From Candidatus Auribacterota bacterium (GTDB lineage: Bacteria > Auribacterota > JAFGBW01 > JAFGJP01), in the NCBI GenBank assembly GCA_016929035.1, contig JAFGJP010000202.1:1-6911 (forward strand): 6,911 nucleotides of DNA. The letters are read 5' to 3'. The notes beneath the pieces are model-generated. The model had not been told where the DNA came from and ran no database searches. It saw only the letters and a program-made list of their open reading frames with translations. Both the position numbers and the translations under genes were made by a program. Each line of letters starts with the position of its first letter. Position 1 is the stretch's first letter. Shown in pieces: positions 6,288 through 6,911 of this stretch.

Positions 6288-6659
6288 CTACGGTCCACCT
6301 ATGAGCTGATTGATTTTCGCCATAAGCTCATCGAACTTATAAGGCTTGACAATATAGTGGGCGATGCCTGACTTAATGGCATCAACGACATCATGTTTTG
6401 AAGAACGCGCGGTAAGCATAATCACAGGGATATCCTTTGTCTTTTCATCTTTTTTTAAAAGCTTTGTCGCCTGTATTCCGTCAATGCCCGGCATCATCAT
6501 GTCCATGATGATCAAATCAGGGCTTTCGCTGCCAGCGAGCCTCAATCCCTCTTCGGCATTGGCTGCGTCAAAGGTCTCAAAACCGGCTCGTTTCAGATCA
6601 TAGCTGAGAACATATCGAAGAGAACCAAGATCATCGACAATCAGGATCTTTTTCGCCAT
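6288..6659 (-). CDS. Stand-alone CheY-like response regulator receiver
   Basis: A 123-residue single receiver domain with no output domain, the usual CheY size. The phosphorylation site is complete: acidic pair D9-D10 (ILIVDD), phosphoacceptor D53 (IIMDMMMPG), T83 (MLTA) and K105-P106 (IVKPY). Proteins like this are phosphorylated by a sensor kinase and act by binding a partner protein. In pilus systems PilG and PilH are such receivers that tune PilB and PilT motor activity, but this one cannot be assigned to either from sequence. Chemotaxis or development roles are also possible. Its start is supported by GAGGG 8 nt upstream and by the canonical MAKKILIVDD opening. It lies on the same strand 110 nt before PilB-B, and the gap holds a candidate promoter, so co-transcription is uncertain. 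No kinase gene is in the window. Confidence 0.93.
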   Translation of the reverse strand: MAKKILIVDDLGSLRYVLSYDLKRAGFETFDAANAEEGLRLAGSESPDLIIMDMMMPGIDGIQATKLLKKDEKTKDIPVIMLTARSSKHDVVDAIKSGIAHYIVKPYKFDELMAKINQLIGGP

Positions 6660-6679
6660 TCACATAACCCTCTTTTTTA

Positions 6680-6708
6680 ATAATAATGAAAGATACACTG
6701 CTCCGCAA
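6680..6708 (-). promoter_or_regulatory. Candidate sigma-70 promoter for the receiver gene
   Basis: On the minus strand TTGCGG (6703-6708) and TATTAT (6680-6685) are separated by exactly 17 nt. The ATG follows the -10 box by 20 nt, giving a short leader that still contains the GAGGG ribosome binding site at 6668-6672. The -35 match is weak (3 of 6) and the -10 is good (5 of 6). Confidence 0.35.
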
Positions 6709-6770
6709 GATTATTTTGTCGCCATTTCTCTCCATAACCGACGAAATGTCTTAATGTTTGGATATAATTT

Positions 6771-6787
6771 CTCCAAAAAAAATGGAG
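6771..6787. repeat. Inverted repeat CTCCA-A7-TGGAG
   Basis: CTCCA (6771-6775) and TGGAG (6783-6787) are perfect 5-bp arms around seven As. It abuts the larger palindrome at 6790-6833. Read on the minus strand, the larger stem is followed after 7 nt by eight Ts, so the pair could be a weak terminator for something upstream of the receiver gene. Confidence 0.35.
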
Positions 6788-6789
6788 CC

Positions 6790-6833
6790 CCACGGACTTA
6801 CCCTTCGACTTCACTCAGGACAAGCGTCCGTGG
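6790..6833. repeat. REP-like palindromic element, CCACGGAC ... GTCCGTGG
   Basis: CCACGGAC (6790-6797) and GTCCGTGG (6826-6833) are perfect 8-bp arms enclosing 28 bases. The interior contains CCTTCGACTTCACTCAGGA (6802-6820). That interior resembles a dispersed intergenic repeat motif I have met in many bacterial genomes; this is recollection, not a search result. It is non-coding, and its base composition is more GC-rich than the flanking gap. It is likely a short interspersed palindromic or MITE-like unit. Confidence 0.5.
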
Positions 6834-6850
6834 TACCTTGAAACCTGCCT

Positions 6851-6872
6851 TCGCCCTTCGGGCTTCGGGCGA
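6851..6872. repeat. GC-rich inverted repeat TCGCCC-N10-GGGCGA
   Basis: TCGCCC (6851-6856) and GGGCGA (6867-6872) are perfect 6-bp arms. An alternative smaller stem GCCC-TTC-GGGC lies inside at 6853-6863. It follows the palindrome at 6790-6833 by 17 bases and is probably part of the same composite repeat, which appears to run off the right edge. No T-run follows on either strand. Confidence 0.45.
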
Positions 6873-6911
6873 GGTCTGTCCAGCACAGAATCCCTATTTG
6901 CGACATCTCGC

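Noticed and set aside
6270..6300. Rho-independent terminator after the receiver gene (seven Ts on the minus strand at 6278-6284)
   Set aside because: The T-run is real, but the bases before it form at most two or three pairs, so there is no supporting stem.
6780..6911. Short open frames across the right-end repeat block on both strands
   Set aside because: They are short, repeat-derived, and lack both start signals and protein-like composition.

Overview
This window holds a compact type IV pilus (T4P) motor cluster on the minus strand. To its left is the tail of a plus-strand parB gene; to its right is a non-coding, hairpin-rich stretch. The MshEN/T2SSE-type motor ATPases, PilT and PilC together suggest a Gram-negative-type, piliated or twitching bacterium. 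Base composition looks moderate. A repeat-like palindrome at the right end resembles dispersed intergenic repeats I associate with environmental lineages such as Omnitrophota, Nitrospirota or deltaproteobacteria-like groups. That placement is an impression, not a demonstrated result.

Layout, left to right. (1) 2-97, plus: the last 31 codons of parB, with a terminator-like hairpin on its stop codon. (2) 98-409: a convergent intergenic region with no gene. It holds a perfect 6-bp hairpin, a CACGTG palindrome weakly resembling parS, and a degenerate heptamer tandem repeat. (3) 410-1642, minus: pilC, the inner-membrane platform. (4) 1644-3344, minus: a PilB/GspE-type ATPase (called PilB-A here). 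(5) 3350-4414, minus: pilT, the retraction ATPase. (6) 4477-6177, minus: a second PilB-type ATPase (PilB-B), exactly as long as the first. (7) 6178-6287: a leader with a candidate sigma-70 promoter and a dyad over its -10 box. (8) 6288-6659, minus: a stand-alone CheY-like receiver. (9) 6660-6911: promoter region of the receiver plus a cluster of inverted repeats.

Transcription of the cluster runs right to left: receiver, PilB-B, PilT, PilB-A, PilC. The last three genes are tightly packed (gaps of 5 and 1 nt), so they are almost certainly one operon. PilB-B is 62 nt upstream of pilT and probably belongs to it. The receiver lies 110 nt further upstream and may have its own promoter. In the T4P model, PilB-type ATPases power pilin polymerisation through PilC, and PilT powers depolymerisation. 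Unusually, two PilB-type motors flank one PilT and only one PilC is present, so the two may be alternative or co-operating extension motors. No pilin, pilMNOPQ or prepilin peptidase gene lies in the window. I see no clearly novel system; the most interesting points are the paired motors, their diverged N-terminal modules, the RQAPN variant in PilB-B, and the putative regulatory dyad ahead of it.
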